Origin: Sphingobacterium sp. UGAL515B_05
GTDB taxonomy: Bacteria; Bacteroidota; Bacteroidia; Sphingobacteriales; Sphingobacteriaceae
DNA: 64,000 nucleotides
Assembly (NCBI RefSeq): GCF_033097525.1
Contig: NZ_CP109907.1
Span: forward strand, 2,852,001-2,916,000
Reading direction: 5' to 3'
How positions within the stretch are numbered: the stretch's first letter is position 1; each line of letters begins with the position of its first letter. Under the pieces are notes generated by a model. That model saw nothing but the letters and a program-made list of their open reading frames with translations. It did not search any database and was not told where the DNA came from. The position numbers and the translations under genes are program-made. Shown piece by piece: positions 17,977 to 26,362 of the stretch.

Positions 17977-18132
17977 AAACAAATTAACCTGAAATTCCAA
18001 GTCAGTTAGGTTATCTAGTGATGAAATTAAAGGTTACTTTTACTGATACAGGGGGGCCGATGGTTTATATGACTGTTTGGTGATTTTAGTCTTATTGCGA
18101 ATCGGTTAATTTTCTTCTTTGTGTCATAATCC

Positions 18133-18172
18133 TTCGGATATTTCCGAATACATGGGTGAATACCTATTTTTG
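18133..18172 (+). promoter_or_regulatory. sensor-kinase promoter with inverted repeat
   Basis: -7 box TATTTTTG at 18165-18172, 4 bases before ATG 18177. A perfect dyad ttcgga-tatt-tccgaa at 18133-18148 covers the -33 region, where a regulator could bind. Confidence 0.55.
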
Positions 18173-18176
18173 TCAC

Positions 18177-19052
18177 ATGAAGAAAGCGCTGTTACTCTTT
18201 TATTTTCTATTGTTCTATGCGGTTATGCAACTGATATGGTGGGGCGTGATGTTTATCCGTTTTGATCCGAGTAAAAAGAACATGATCATAGGAGAGGGAA
18301 TATTCTTCTTGATTATTTTCTTGTGGGGTGCATGGCGGTTGAAGCGGCTGGTTGAAAGGGAGCAGAAACTGCTTCAACAACAGCAGAACTTTCTTTTGGC
18401 TATTACGCATGAACTTAAATCGCCATTGGCTTCCGTCAAATTGTATATTCAAACTATTTTGAGGCGTGAACTTGACAAAGAGCAACAACAAACGTTCTTG
18501 AGAAACTCGCTGAAGGATATCGAGCGTTTGGATGATCTGGTGGAAAATGTATTGATGACAACCAAGTTGGACAGCCGAAATTACAGTATGCCGAAGGAGG
18601 ATTTTAATTTTACTGCTTTGGTCGAACAGGTTGTAGATAGGCTTCAAAAGAATTCCTGTAGTTCACAGGTCTTGAAACCTTATTTGGAGGCGGATATCAT
18701 TATTCATGCAGATAAGTTTGCGATTAGTAATGTGGTTACTAATCTAATAGAAAATGCGATTAAGTATTCGCCGGCATGTGCTATGGTGGATGTGAAATTA
18801 TACACGGAGAATAATAAAATAATTTTTTCTGTTGCTGACCATGGTATCGGTATCAGTGATGAAGAGAAAAAACTTATCTTTAATAAGTTTTATCGCGTGG
18901 GAAGTGAGGCAACACGAAAAACCAAAGGTACAGGTTTGGGGTTATATATCGTGAAAACCGTATTGCAGAAGCACGACGCGATCATAAAAGTTAAAGATAA
19001 CACTCCTAAAGGGAGTATTTTTGAAGTAACATTTGAAAGAAATGCAAAGTAA
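18177..19052 (+). CDS. sensor histidine kinase, minimal sensor
   Basis: 291 residues from ATG 18177; a start at 18156 would lie upstream of the promoter. Two membrane helices (about 4-27 and 36-54) leave an external loop of only about 8 residues, so there is no periplasmic sensor domain. H-box ITHELKSPLASVK with His78, N-box NLIENAIKYSP, G1 DHGIGIS and G2 GTGLGLYIVK are complete. Phosphorylates the response regulator encoded by the overlapping next gene. Signal is probably sensed within the membrane. Confidence 0.88.
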   Translation: MKKALLLFYFLLFYAVMQLIWWGVMFIRFDPSKKNMIIGEGIFFLIIFLWGAWRLKRLVEREQKLLQQQQNFLLAITHELKSPLASVKLYIQTILRRELDKEQQQTFLRNSLKDIERLDDLVENVLMTTKLDSRNYSMPKEDFNFTALVEQVVDRLQKNSCSSQVLKPYLEADIIIHADKFAISNVVTNLIENAIKYSPACAMVDVKLYTENNKIIFSVADHGIGISDEEKKLIFNKFYRVGSEATRKTKGTGLGLYIVKTVLQKHDAIIKVKDNTPKGSIFEVTFERNAK

Positions 19053-19749
19053 ACAAAGAATATTACTTGTCGAAGATGAAGAACACTTGTTAGAAGCTAT
19101 CAAGTTGAATCTCGAAATGGAAGGTTACCGTGTTACTACGGCTACCGATGGAAAAAAAGCATTAAAAGTCTTCAAGGAGGAACGTTTCAACTTGGTGGTT
19201 TTGGATGTGATGATTCCCGAAATTGATGGATTCCAGGTGGCTGAAACTATTCGACTGCAAAACACTGAGGTTCCTATCATGTTTTTAACTGCTAAAAACA
19301 GCAGTGAGGATAGAATTACAGGTCTTAAGAAAGGGGCGGATGATTATCTGGTAAAACCTTTCAACTTAGAGGAATTGATCCTTCGTGTTGGAAATTTGGT
19401 GCGTCGTGGCATGAAACCGGACGATTTGAAAGAACTAAATTCTTACCAAATCGGTGATAAAACGATCTATTTTAATTCGTATGAGCTACATCATGCGGAT
19501 GGCACGATCACTTCGTTGACAAAGAAGGAAACCATGCTGTTGAAACTGTTGATTGAACGACGTAATGAGGCTGTATCCCGGGAACAAATATTGGAGACCG
19601 TATGGAATTACGATGTTTACCCATCTACACGTACCATCGACAATTTTATCTTAACCTTCCGAAAATATTTCGAACCAGATCAAAAGCATCCGATTTATTT
19701 CCATTCTATCAGAGGTGTTGGTTATAAGTTTACCGACAATAACGCATAG
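19042..19749 (+). CDS. OmpR-family response regulator
   Basis: 235 residues from ATG 19042, overlapping the kinase gene by 11 bases (the TTG at 19033 is less likely). Receiver domain with acidic pocket VEDEE (10-14), phospho-acceptor Asp55 in VVLDVMIPEIDGF and Lys in YLVKPFNLEE. The C-terminal winged helix (about 135-232) has ALTKKE-like SLTKKETMLLKLL and STRTIDNFILTFRKYF. Tight coupling with the kinase defines a two-component pair. Confidence 0.9.
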   Translation: MQSKQRILLVEDEEHLLEAIKLNLEMEGYRVTTATDGKKALKVFKEERFNLVVLDVMIPEIDGFQVAETIRLQNTEVPIMFLTAKNSSEDRITGLKKGADDYLVKPFNLEELILRVGNLVRRGMKPDDLKELNSYQIGDKTIYFNSYELHHADGTITSLTKKETMLLKLLIERRNEAVSREQILETVWNYDVYPSTRTIDNFILTFRKYFEPDQKHPIYFHSIRGVGYKFTDNNA

Positions 19750-19759
19750 GTAGAAAGAG

Positions 19760-20278
19760 ATGATGACAATCAGGGCTAGAATAGCCGTTATTTTTATTGC
19801 TGCATTATTATTGGGCTATGGCTTATACCAAGGGCATTATCAAACTGCTGTGCTGATTGCAGGTGGAATAGGCTACTTGATTTGGAGTCATTTTAGAGAA
19901 GGCTCCGTTTTTTTGGCAACGCAGGCTTTTCATCGGCAAGATTATGAAAAGACAAAAAACTTGTTAGCAGAGATCAAGAATCCGGATGCACTTCGTAAAG
20001 GCAGACGCAATTTCTATGAATTTATGATGGGAAATATTGCGCTTAAAGAGGAACGTGTCGATGAGGCCGAATATCATTTTCAGTTAGCTTCACGTCTGCC
20101 TTGGAAGAAAGATAACGAAAAGGGGATGGTGATGATCAATCTGGCAAATATAGCGCTGCGAAAGTTGGATTATGAAAGAGCGAAAGCTTATACAGATGTT
20201 GCCAATAAGTTACATCTGACGGCTAGACAGAACAGCATTATTACAAAAATAGAAAACGAAATTTCAAAACATTTATAG
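19760..20278 (+). CDS. membrane-anchored TPR-like protein
   Basis: 172 residues. Two hydrophobic helices at the N terminus (about 7-22 and 28-43), then TPR-like helix pairs (FLATQAFHRQDYEKTKNLL; FYEFMMGNIALKEERVDEAEYHFQLA; MINLANIALRKLDYERAKAY). No enzyme motif. Lies 10 bases after the response regulator and overlaps the hemE start by one base, so it belongs to the same transcript. A scaffold role is inferred only. Confidence 0.7.
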   Translation: MMTIRARIAVIFIAALLLGYGLYQGHYQTAVLIAGGIGYLIWSHFREGSVFLATQAFHRQDYEKTKNLLAEIKNPDALRKGRRNFYEFMMGNIALKEERVDEAEYHFQLASRLPWKKDNEKGMVMINLANIALRKLDYERAKAYTDVANKLHLTARQNSIITKIENEISKHL

Positions 20279-21315
20279 TGAGTACTACTTTACAAAACGA
20301 CTTATTGATTAAAGCTGCATTCTCGCAGCAAACGGAAAGACCTCCTGTGTGGATGATGCGTCAAGCTGGACGCTTTATGAAGGAATATTGGGATATCAAA
20401 AATAAATATTCCTTTCTGGAGATGTGCAAAACACCAGAAATTGCTGCGGATGTCACTATGCTTCCGGTAGATTTGCTAGGCATTGATGCAGCTATTTTAT
20501 TTTCTGATATTTTAGTTACAGCTGAAGCTATGGGAGGGGATCTGTCCTTTGAACAAGGTGTAGGTCCTCGTTTTTCTAATCCTGTTCGTTCTGTAAAGGA
20601 TGCTGAAGCTTTGTCTACCAACTGTTTGGATAAATTACAGTATGTTGCTGATGCAATCAAGGTCATTCAACAACGTCTTGACAACCGTATCCCTTTGATT
20701 GGTTTTGCGGGAGCACCATTTACAATTTTAAGTTATTTGGTTGAAGGTGGATCTTCGAAAGATTTTAAGTTAACGAAGTTGATGTTGAATAATCAGCCTG
20801 AGTTGGCACATATGATCCTTCAAAAGATCGCAGATGTAACGGTTGAATATCTTAACATGCAGATCGCAGCTGGAGTAAATGCAATTCAATTATTTGATAG
20901 CTGGGCCCTGGCTTTATCATGGAATGATTACCGTGATTTTTCGCATTATTATAATAAGCAGATTATTGCTAAGCTGAACCGTAAGGATATTCCAGTCATT
21001 TCATTTTGTAAAGGATCTTCTGTTTTTGCACCAATGATGGTCGAAGCGCAACCTGATGTTGTTTCTATCGATTGGAATGCGGATTTAAAAAATATTAAAC
21101 AATCTCTGCCACAGGGTATTGCTGTTCAAGGAAATTTGGATCCATTCGTTTTGTATGCAGATAAACCTATTATCAAAAAGAAGATTATCGAATTATTTGA
21201 GCGCATGAGAGGTGAAAATGGTTTTATCTTTAACTTGGGACATGGTATCATGCCAGATATTCCTTTTGATAATGTAAAATATGCCATTGAGGTTGTAAAA
21301 GAATTTAGGTATTAG
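20278..21315 (+). CDS. hemE: uroporphyrinogen decarboxylase
   Basis: 345 residues. GTG start shares one base with the preceding stop (TAGTG). Signature PPVWMMRQAGRFMKEYW (about 22-38) with the substrate-binding Arg, GFAGAPFTILSYLVEGG, and GVNAIQLFDSWAL. Decarboxylates uroporphyrinogen III to coproporphyrinogen III in heme synthesis. Sits downstream of a two-component system and just before hemJ, a later step of the same pathway. Confidence 0.95.
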   Translation: MSTTLQNDLLIKAAFSQQTERPPVWMMRQAGRFMKEYWDIKNKYSFLEMCKTPEIAADVTMLPVDLLGIDAAILFSDILVTAEAMGGDLSFEQGVGPRFSNPVRSVKDAEALSTNCLDKLQYVADAIKVIQQRLDNRIPLIGFAGAPFTILSYLVEGGSSKDFKLTKLMLNNQPELAHMILQKIADVTVEYLNMQIAAGVNAIQLFDSWALALSWNDYRDFSHYYNKQIIAKLNRKDIPVISFCKGSSVFAPMMVEAQPDVVSIDWNADLKNIKQSLPQGIAVQGNLDPFVLYADKPIIKKKIIELFERMRGENGFIFNLGHGIMPDIPFDNVKYAIEVVKEFRY

Positions 21316-21333
21316 TTTGCTACCCACTTCAAA

Positions 21334-21371
21334 AACAAAAACGACTTGCCTGTGGCAGGTCGTTTTTGTTT
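21334..21371 (+). terminator. terminator after hemE
   Basis: Stem with arms around acgacttgcc and ggcaggtcgt flanked by A-run and T-run (one G-U pair). Confidence 0.85.
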
Positions 21372-21473
21372 GACTTATATTTAATCTATTTCTGTTGATA
21401 TAGCACTATTGTATATTGGATGTAAGATTTGCGCAATTGATGTTTGGACGTATTGAATGCTATTAACTTTTCT

Positions 21474-21481
21474 TATTTTTG
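21474..21481 (+). promoter_or_regulatory. -7 box of hemJ
   Basis: TATTTTTG ends 5 bases before ATG 21487; ATTG lies about 18 bases upstream as a partial -33. Confidence 0.6.
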
Positions 21482-21486
21482 TAACT

Positions 21487-22026
21487 ATGGTCTATTTATA
21501 TGCAAAAGCAGTTCATATTATCTTTGTGATTTGTTGGATGTCAGGTCTATTTTATATGCCTCGACTCTTTATATATCATACGGAAGCTAAGGACAAGAGT
21601 CAAGAAGCGTTTGATGTTTTGCATAAAGAATTCAGTAAGATGGAGAAATTACTGTGGTGGGTTATTACTACTCCTGCGATGTACATCACTGTCTTTTCTG
21701 CACTAGTTATGTTATGCTATTCCCCTGGTTTATTATCCATGGGGTGGATGCATGTAAAACTGACATTCGTTCTGGGAATGATTATCTATCATTTTACCTG
21801 CCAGAAGATTATGTTCAAATTGAGTCGTCAAGAATCCAAATTAACTTCAACAAATCTCCGTTTGTTTAATGAAGTCGCAACAGTTTTATTATTTGCGATC
21901 GTTTTTACTGTTGTCTTAAAATCGGCACTGAACTGGATATTTGGCGTTTTGGGGCTTTTAATTTTATCCATTGCTTTAATGATGGCCGTAAAACTTTATA
22001 AGAAGTACCGGAACAAGAAAGCATAA
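21487..22026 (+). CDS. hemJ: HemJ-type protoporphyrinogen IX oxidase
   Basis: 179 residues from ATG 21487; a start at 21457 would lie upstream of the -7 box. The N terminus AKAVHIIFVICWMSGLFYMP with RLFIYHTEA is the conserved HemJ opening with the heme-ligand His. Four to five membrane helices; WMHVKLTFVLGMIIYH contains another conserved region. Oxidises protoporphyrinogen IX to protoporphyrin IX. Next to hemE but with its own promoter and an upstream terminator. Confidence 0.85.
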   Translation: MVYLYAKAVHIIFVICWMSGLFYMPRLFIYHTEAKDKSQEAFDVLHKEFSKMEKLLWWVITTPAMYITVFSALVMLCYSPGLLSMGWMHVKLTFVLGMIIYHFTCQKIMFKLSRQESKLTSTNLRLFNEVATVLLFAIVFTVVLKSALNWIFGVLGLLILSIALMMAVKLYKKYRNKKA

Positions 22027-22101
22027 CAAAATGTTAAATTCTTTGGTTTCTTAATCCTTTTTTATTCTGTGTAGTCGAAGGATTATAAATTTAATCGGAT
22101 T

Positions 22102-22998
22102 ATGTACAGGAAAATTTTGGTTATGGTCTTGTTGCTTATTGTCGCAACGGCTGGGTTTGCGCAGCGATACAGACCTTTTGGCGGGGCATTAAATATCTAT
22201 TCTACAGATGTTCCATTTTTTCTTTATATCAACAACGTTTTGTATAACAATAGGGCTTCCACGGATATTAGGGTATCCAATTTGACGAGTCGTCGTTATG
22301 ATTTGCGTATTGTGTTTGCTGATAGACAACAACGTACATTGAATGGTAGCGGTGTGCAACTTGTCAATAGAAATGGACAATATATGAACGTTGTATTTTC
22401 TGTCAGTAGCAGACGCGGAAATAGGGGAATTATCTTGGAATCCATGAATCCTGTTGATCGGTATAACAATGGTAATTATCGTGAGGATTTACCGTATAAT
22501 AACCGGGATGACTATAGTAATGAACAAGGTAATGATCGATATAGACAATCAGAAGATCGTGACGATTTGCCCAACAATAATCGTGGGGGATATCATAATG
22601 GATGGAATAATGATCAATATAGGCAGTCAGGAGGAGACTCTAAGGTTTATCGTGATGGTATAGCGAATCAAGGAGGATATGCTGAAAATGAAGATAATGA
22701 TCAGTCTGATGCCGGAGGAATGAATAAGACGAATTCTAATCGATTGAATGATCTATTAAATCAGAAGGAAAACGATCAGGATAGACTTGCTGTAGCTGCT
22801 CAGGAATTAAAAAGTATGCGCCTAAGTGTTAGTGAAATTGTTGATTTAATGGAACTTTTTATACGAGATGATAATAAACTGGCCTTTGCCAAATATGCTT
22901 ATCCAACCTGTGTGGATAAACAGAATTATGAGAAAGTAGGAGACGCCTTATCGTTCAGTTCAACAAGGGAAAAGCTAGTGGATTTTTTAAAAAAATAA
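22102..22998 (+). CDS. exported DUF4476 protein with Asn/Asp/Tyr-rich linker
   Basis: 298 residues. Signal peptide 1-20 (ending AGFAQ). Residues about 25-115 form a beta-rich domain (YSTDVPFFLYINNVLYNN). Residues about 120-215 are low complexity, rich in Asn, Asp, Tyr, Arg and Gly with imperfect repeats of the type NNxxxYRQS. The last 90 residues match DUF4476 (LKSMRLSVSEIVDLMELFIRD ... DALSFSSTREKLVDFL read in two parts). Function of the family is unknown; common in exported Bacteroidota proteins. Confidence 0.75.
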   Translation: MYRKILVMVLLLIVATAGFAQRYRPFGGALNIYSTDVPFFLYINNVLYNNRASTDIRVSNLTSRRYDLRIVFADRQQRTLNGSGVQLVNRNGQYMNVVFSVSSRRGNRGIILESMNPVDRYNNGNYREDLPYNNRDDYSNEQGNDRYRQSEDRDDLPNNNRGGYHNGWNNDQYRQSGGDSKVYRDGIANQGGYAENEDNDQSDAGGMNKTNSNRLNDLLNQKENDQDRLAVAAQELKSMRLSVSEIVDLMELFIRDDNKLAFAKYAYPTCVDKQNYEKVGDALSFSSTREKLVDFLKK

Positions 22999-23024
22999 AA
23001 GGAGCAAAATGCTCCTTTTTTTAT
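22995..23024. terminator. bidirectional terminator
   Basis: aaaaggagca-aaa-tgctcctttt hairpin between two convergent genes; the stop codon of the aldehyde dehydrogenase gene lies within it. Confidence 0.88.
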
Positions 23025-24454
23025 TCACCGCCAAAGCAGATATATTTTAATTCCATATATTCATCCAAACCGTGTTTAGATCCTTCACGACCTACACCAG
23101 ATTGTTTTACTCCACCAAAAGGAGCTGCTGCATTTGAAATAAGGCCTGTATTGACACCTACCATGCCAGCTTCTAGCTGTTCAGCGACACGAAAACAGCG
23201 ATTTATATTTGTACTATAAAAATAGGAGGCTAGTCCAAATTCAGTCGTATTGGCCATTGCTATTCCCTCTTCTTCTGTTTTGAAACTGAAAAGGGCGCAA
23301 ATCGGACCAAAAGTCTCCTCGCGGAATATAAGCGCTTCTTTCGGAACGTTGGTCAGCACAGTTGGCTGGAAAAATAGATCTTTGATGACCTTTCCTCCAG
23401 TAGCCAATTCGGCACCATGATTTAATGCGTCTTGTACATGATGCTGTACTTTTTCTAGCCCTTTTGCATTGATTAAGGGGCCTACTTGGATGCCTTTGTC
23501 AAGTCCATTACCAACTTTCAATTTACTGACAGCATGGCTAAGTTTCAATGAAAACTCATCATAGACATCTTCTTGTATTAGAAACCTATTGATGGAAACG
23601 CAAGTTTGCCCTGAGTTTCTAAATTTTCCGGCAAGCGCTCCTTCGACAGCAGCATCAATATCCGCATCGTTAAAAACCAGAAAGGGAGCATTCCCACCGA
23701 GCTCCATAGATACTTTTTTAATGTTAGAGGCTGATTGTTCTATGAGTGTTTTTCCGACTTCGGTAGAGCCTGTGAAGGATAGTTTTCTTATCAGGTCGTT
23801 CGTAGCTAGTTCTTTGCCGATACCGGCACTATCTTTTCCTGTGATGACATTGAAAACACCCTTCGGGACACCTGCGTCTTCAGCGAGTTTAACTAATGCA
23901 ATAGCCGATAATGGTGTTTGTGAGGCTGGTTTAAGTATCACAGTACAGCCAGCGACTAAAGCGGGAGCCACTTTTCGGGTGATCATCGCTAAAGGAAAAT
24001 TCCAGGGCGTAATTGCGGCTACGACACCTACACCTTGCCTAATCGTTATCATTCTACTTCCTTTTTTATGGGCGGGTATTGTTTCACCATAGGCCCTTTT
24101 TCCTTCTTCTGAAAACCATTCTACGAAAGAACTACCGTAGTCAACCTCTACCCTCGATTCGCTTAGCGGTTTACCGCTTTCCAGGGTCATGATTTCCGCA
24201 AGATCGTCTTTATAGTATTGAATAAGATCGTACCACTTGCGGACGATGTTGCAACGTTCCAGTACAGTTGTGTTTTTCCAGCTTTTCCATGCCTTGTCAG
24301 CATCAATTATGGCTTTGGTACAGTCAACTACTTTTAGATCTGGCAACGAAGCAATAACTTTTCCTGTTGCAGGGTTTACCACATCAAAGGTGTGTTTTGA
24401 CTTGATAAATTTCCCATTGATATAGGCACTGTCAATTAAAAGTGTATTTTTCAT
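23021..24454 (-). CDS. gabD: succinate-semialdehyde dehydrogenase-type NAD(P) aldehyde dehydrogenase
   Basis: 477 residues from ATG 24454; a GTG at 24475 adds only seven residues before a second Met. Aldehyde dehydrogenase fold: AAITPWNFPLAM, FTGSTEVGKTL, catalytic Glu in MELGGNAPFLV and catalytic Cys in NSGQTCVSINRF. The opening (YINGKFIKS) and overall length fit the GabD/Sad branch that oxidises succinate semialdehyde. Substrate is inferred from resemblance. Downstream of the DCC gene by 77 bases. Confidence 0.82.
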   Translation of the reverse strand: MKNTLLIDSAYINGKFIKSKHTFDVVNPATGKVIASLPDLKVVDCTKAIIDADKAWKSWKNTTVLERCNIVRKWYDLIQYYKDDLAEIMTLESGKPLSESRVEVDYGSSFVEWFSEEGKRAYGETIPAHKKGSRMITIRQGVGVVAAITPWNFPLAMITRKVAPALVAGCTVILKPASQTPLSAIALVKLAEDAGVPKGVFNVITGKDSAGIGKELATNDLIRKLSFTGSTEVGKTLIEQSASNIKKVSMELGGNAPFLVFNDADIDAAVEGALAGKFRNSGQTCVSINRFLIQEDVYDEFSLKLSHAVSKLKVGNGLDKGIQVGPLINAKGLEKVQHHVQDALNHGAELATGGKVIKDLFFQPTVLTNVPKEALIFREETFGPICALFSFKTEEEGIAMANTTEFGLASYFYSTNINRCFRVAEQLEAGMVGVNTGLISNAAAPFGGVKQSGVGREGSKHGLDEYMELKYICFGGE

Positions 24455-24531
24455 CGATGTAAATTTAATTGTCACAAGTATAATTAGAAGATTTCTGAGC
24501 TGAACTTCACTTCAATATGATTGCTGTTTGT

Positions 24532-24927
24532 TCAAATGAATCTTTCTCGCTCAGATTTTGAAGGTATCGTACAAAACTCATTTTTTCCAAACCATCGATA
24601 GCGGTTTTTAGCAAAATAATCATAAAGCGCATCTCTCGACGAAAGTGGCAAAATCTTCAGTAAATAACATGTAATGTAGGGAAATCCGAGCTTTTTACAG
24701 ATTCTTAGGATAGCCTCACTTTTGATGTAACTTCCTGTCTGAGATAAATAGACTATGGAGTCAATGTTTTTCGGAATATTTTTTAGTGCGTTTTGTGCGA
24801 ATTCAGACTGTAGCGAGCTGAATAGGAATTTGTTTTTGCGATCTATTCTTAATAGTATCTGAACAAAGCGATTACAAATCAAGCAATCACCATCGAAGAA
24901 GATGATATGTTTCCCTTGTTGATCCAT
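24532..24927 (-). CDS. DCC-family thiol-disulfide oxidoreductase-like protein
   Basis: 131 residues. Named motif DGDCLICNRFV near the N terminus (D-x-x-C-x-x-C, about 13-19) defines the DCC (DUF393) family, followed by SSLQSEFAQ, DSIVYLS and a C-terminal YRWFGK. A predicted thioredoxin-like role has been proposed for the family without proof. No signal peptide. ATG at 24927. Confidence 0.8.
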   Translation of the reverse strand: MDQQGKHIIFFDGDCLICNRFVQILLRIDRKNKFLFSSLQSEFAQNALKNIPKNIDSIVYLSQTGSYIKSEAILRICKKLGFPYITCYLLKILPLSSRDALYDYFAKNRYRWFGKNEFCTIPSKSERERFI

Positions 24928-25020
24928 TTAATAAAGTTACTTTTATTTATTGAAAGTACTGCCATTCCAAGATCATAAATAGGGATGTTTCCTTAGGACC
25001 AAAAATTAGTCCGTTATAAT

Positions 25021-25067
25021 AAAAAAGAAGCGGTGTCTTTTATCCAAAAACACCGCTTCTTTTTTTA
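25021..25067 (-). terminator. terminator after ribBA
   Basis: Perfect stem aaaaaagaagcggtgt / acaccgcttctttttt with a 13-base loop, downstream of ribBA on the minus strand. Confidence 0.9.
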
Positions 25068-25076
25068 TCTTGTATT

Positions 25077-26291
25077 TTATAGATTTTTCATGATTGTATG
25101 TCCCATACGATCCCTTTTAGTTTTTAAGTACTCTTCATTAAAGGGATTTGCCGTTATTTCAATAGGTACATTTTCTACGATTTCGAGACCATAACCTACT
25201 AGGCCAGCACGTTTTGTCGGATTATTTGACATAAGACGCATTTTTGTGACACCAAGATTTCTAAGAATCTGGGCTCCTACACCGTAGTCTCTTAAATCTG
25301 CCTTGAACCCTAACTGCACATTGGCGTCTACCGTATCCAAACCATTTTCTTGTAATTTGTAAGCATGTAGCTTATTGATCAGTCCAATACCGCGACCTTC
25401 TTGATTCATATAGACAATAACACCTTTACCCTCTTGCTGGATCATTTCCATAGCTTTGTGCAATTGAGGACCACAGTCACAACGGCAAGAACCAAAAATA
25501 TCACCCGTAACACAAGAGCTGTGCACCCGTACTAAAATAGGTTCATCTTCATTCCACTCGCCTTTATAAAGCGCTAAATGTTGTTCGCCAGTGTCCTTTT
25601 GTGTAAAGGCTTTCATTTTAAAATCACCATATTGCGTTGGCATATTAACCGTGACTTCTTCATTGATTAAAGAGTCGTGCTTAAGACGGTATTCAATTAG
25701 ATCTTCAATACTAACGATCTTTAAGTCAAATTTTTTAGCAACTTCCATGAGTTCCGGAAGTCTGGCCATTTCACCATCTTCTTTTAGAATCTCAACCAAT
25801 ACACCCGCTGGCTCAAATCCTGCTAATCGAGCGAGGTCAACTGTAGCTTCAGTGTGTCCTGTACGACGTAATACACCACCATCTTTCGCTATGAGTGGGA
25901 AAATATGTCCTGGTCTACCTAATTCTTCATAATGAATATTAGGATCGATCATTGCTTTAATTGTTTTCGAACGGTCCGACGCAGAAATACCGGTTGTACA
26001 ACCATATCCCTGTAAGTCAATGGAAACTGTAAAGTTTGTTTCATATACCGCTGTATTCTGTCCCACCATTAAGTCGAGGTGTAATGCATCTGCTCTTTCT
26101 TTTGTAATTGGGGCACATACTAGTCCACGACCGTGAGTCGCCATAAAGTTGATGATTTCGGGAGTTGCATTGCGGGCCGCAGTGACAAAGTCTCCTTCAT
26201 TTTCGCGATCTTCGTCATCCACGACGATTACTACTTTTCCTGCTTGTATATCAGCGATCGCTTCTTCGATCGTGTTTAATTTGAAATCCAT
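25077..26291 (-). CDS. ribBA: bifunctional 3,4-dihydroxy-2-butanone 4-phosphate synthase / GTP cyclohydrolase II
   Basis: 404 residues. RibB half (1-205): [39 protein letters not shown]. RibA half (about 210-404): [20 protein letters not shown] with the three zinc Cys, and [11 protein letters not shown] with the catalytic region. Both halves look intact. Supplies the two branches of riboflavin synthesis. Single gene between terminators; no FMN riboswitch seen in its short leader. Confidence 0.95.
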   Translation of the reverse strand: MDFKLNTIEEAIADIQAGKVVIVVDDEDRENEGDFVTAARNATPEIINFMATHGRGLVCAPITKERADALHLDLMVGQNTAVYETNFTVSIDLQGYGCTTGISASDRSKTIKAMIDPNIHYEELGRPGHIFPLIAKDGGVLRRTGHTEATVDLARLAGFEPAGVLVEILKEDGEMARLPELMEVAKKFDLKIVSIEDLIEYRLKHDSLINEEVTVNMPTQYGDFKMKAFTQKDTGEQHLALYKGEWNEDEPILVRVHSSCVTGDIFGSCRCDCGPQLHKAMEMIQQEGKGVIVYMNQEGRGIGLINKLHAYKLQENGLDTVDANVQLGFKADLRDYGVGAQILRNLGVTKMRLMSNNPTKRAGLVGYGLEIVENVPIEITANPFNEEYLKTKRDRMGHTIMKNL

Positions 26292-26314
26292 TTATTGATA
26301 TATTGTAATTGGTA

Positions 26315-26322
26315 CAAAGTTA
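26315..26322 (-). promoter_or_regulatory. -7 box of ribBA
   Basis: Minus-strand TAACTTTG, 23 bases before ATG 26291. No -33 TTTG at the ideal distance. Confidence 0.45.
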
Positions 26323-26362
26323 GTGTAGAATCTAAATTTATTTATAATAGCGTTGTCACAAT

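Noticed and set aside
23589..24092. 167-codon frame opposite the aldehyde dehydrogenase gene
   Set aside because: Antisense shadow of conserved dehydrogenase sequence.
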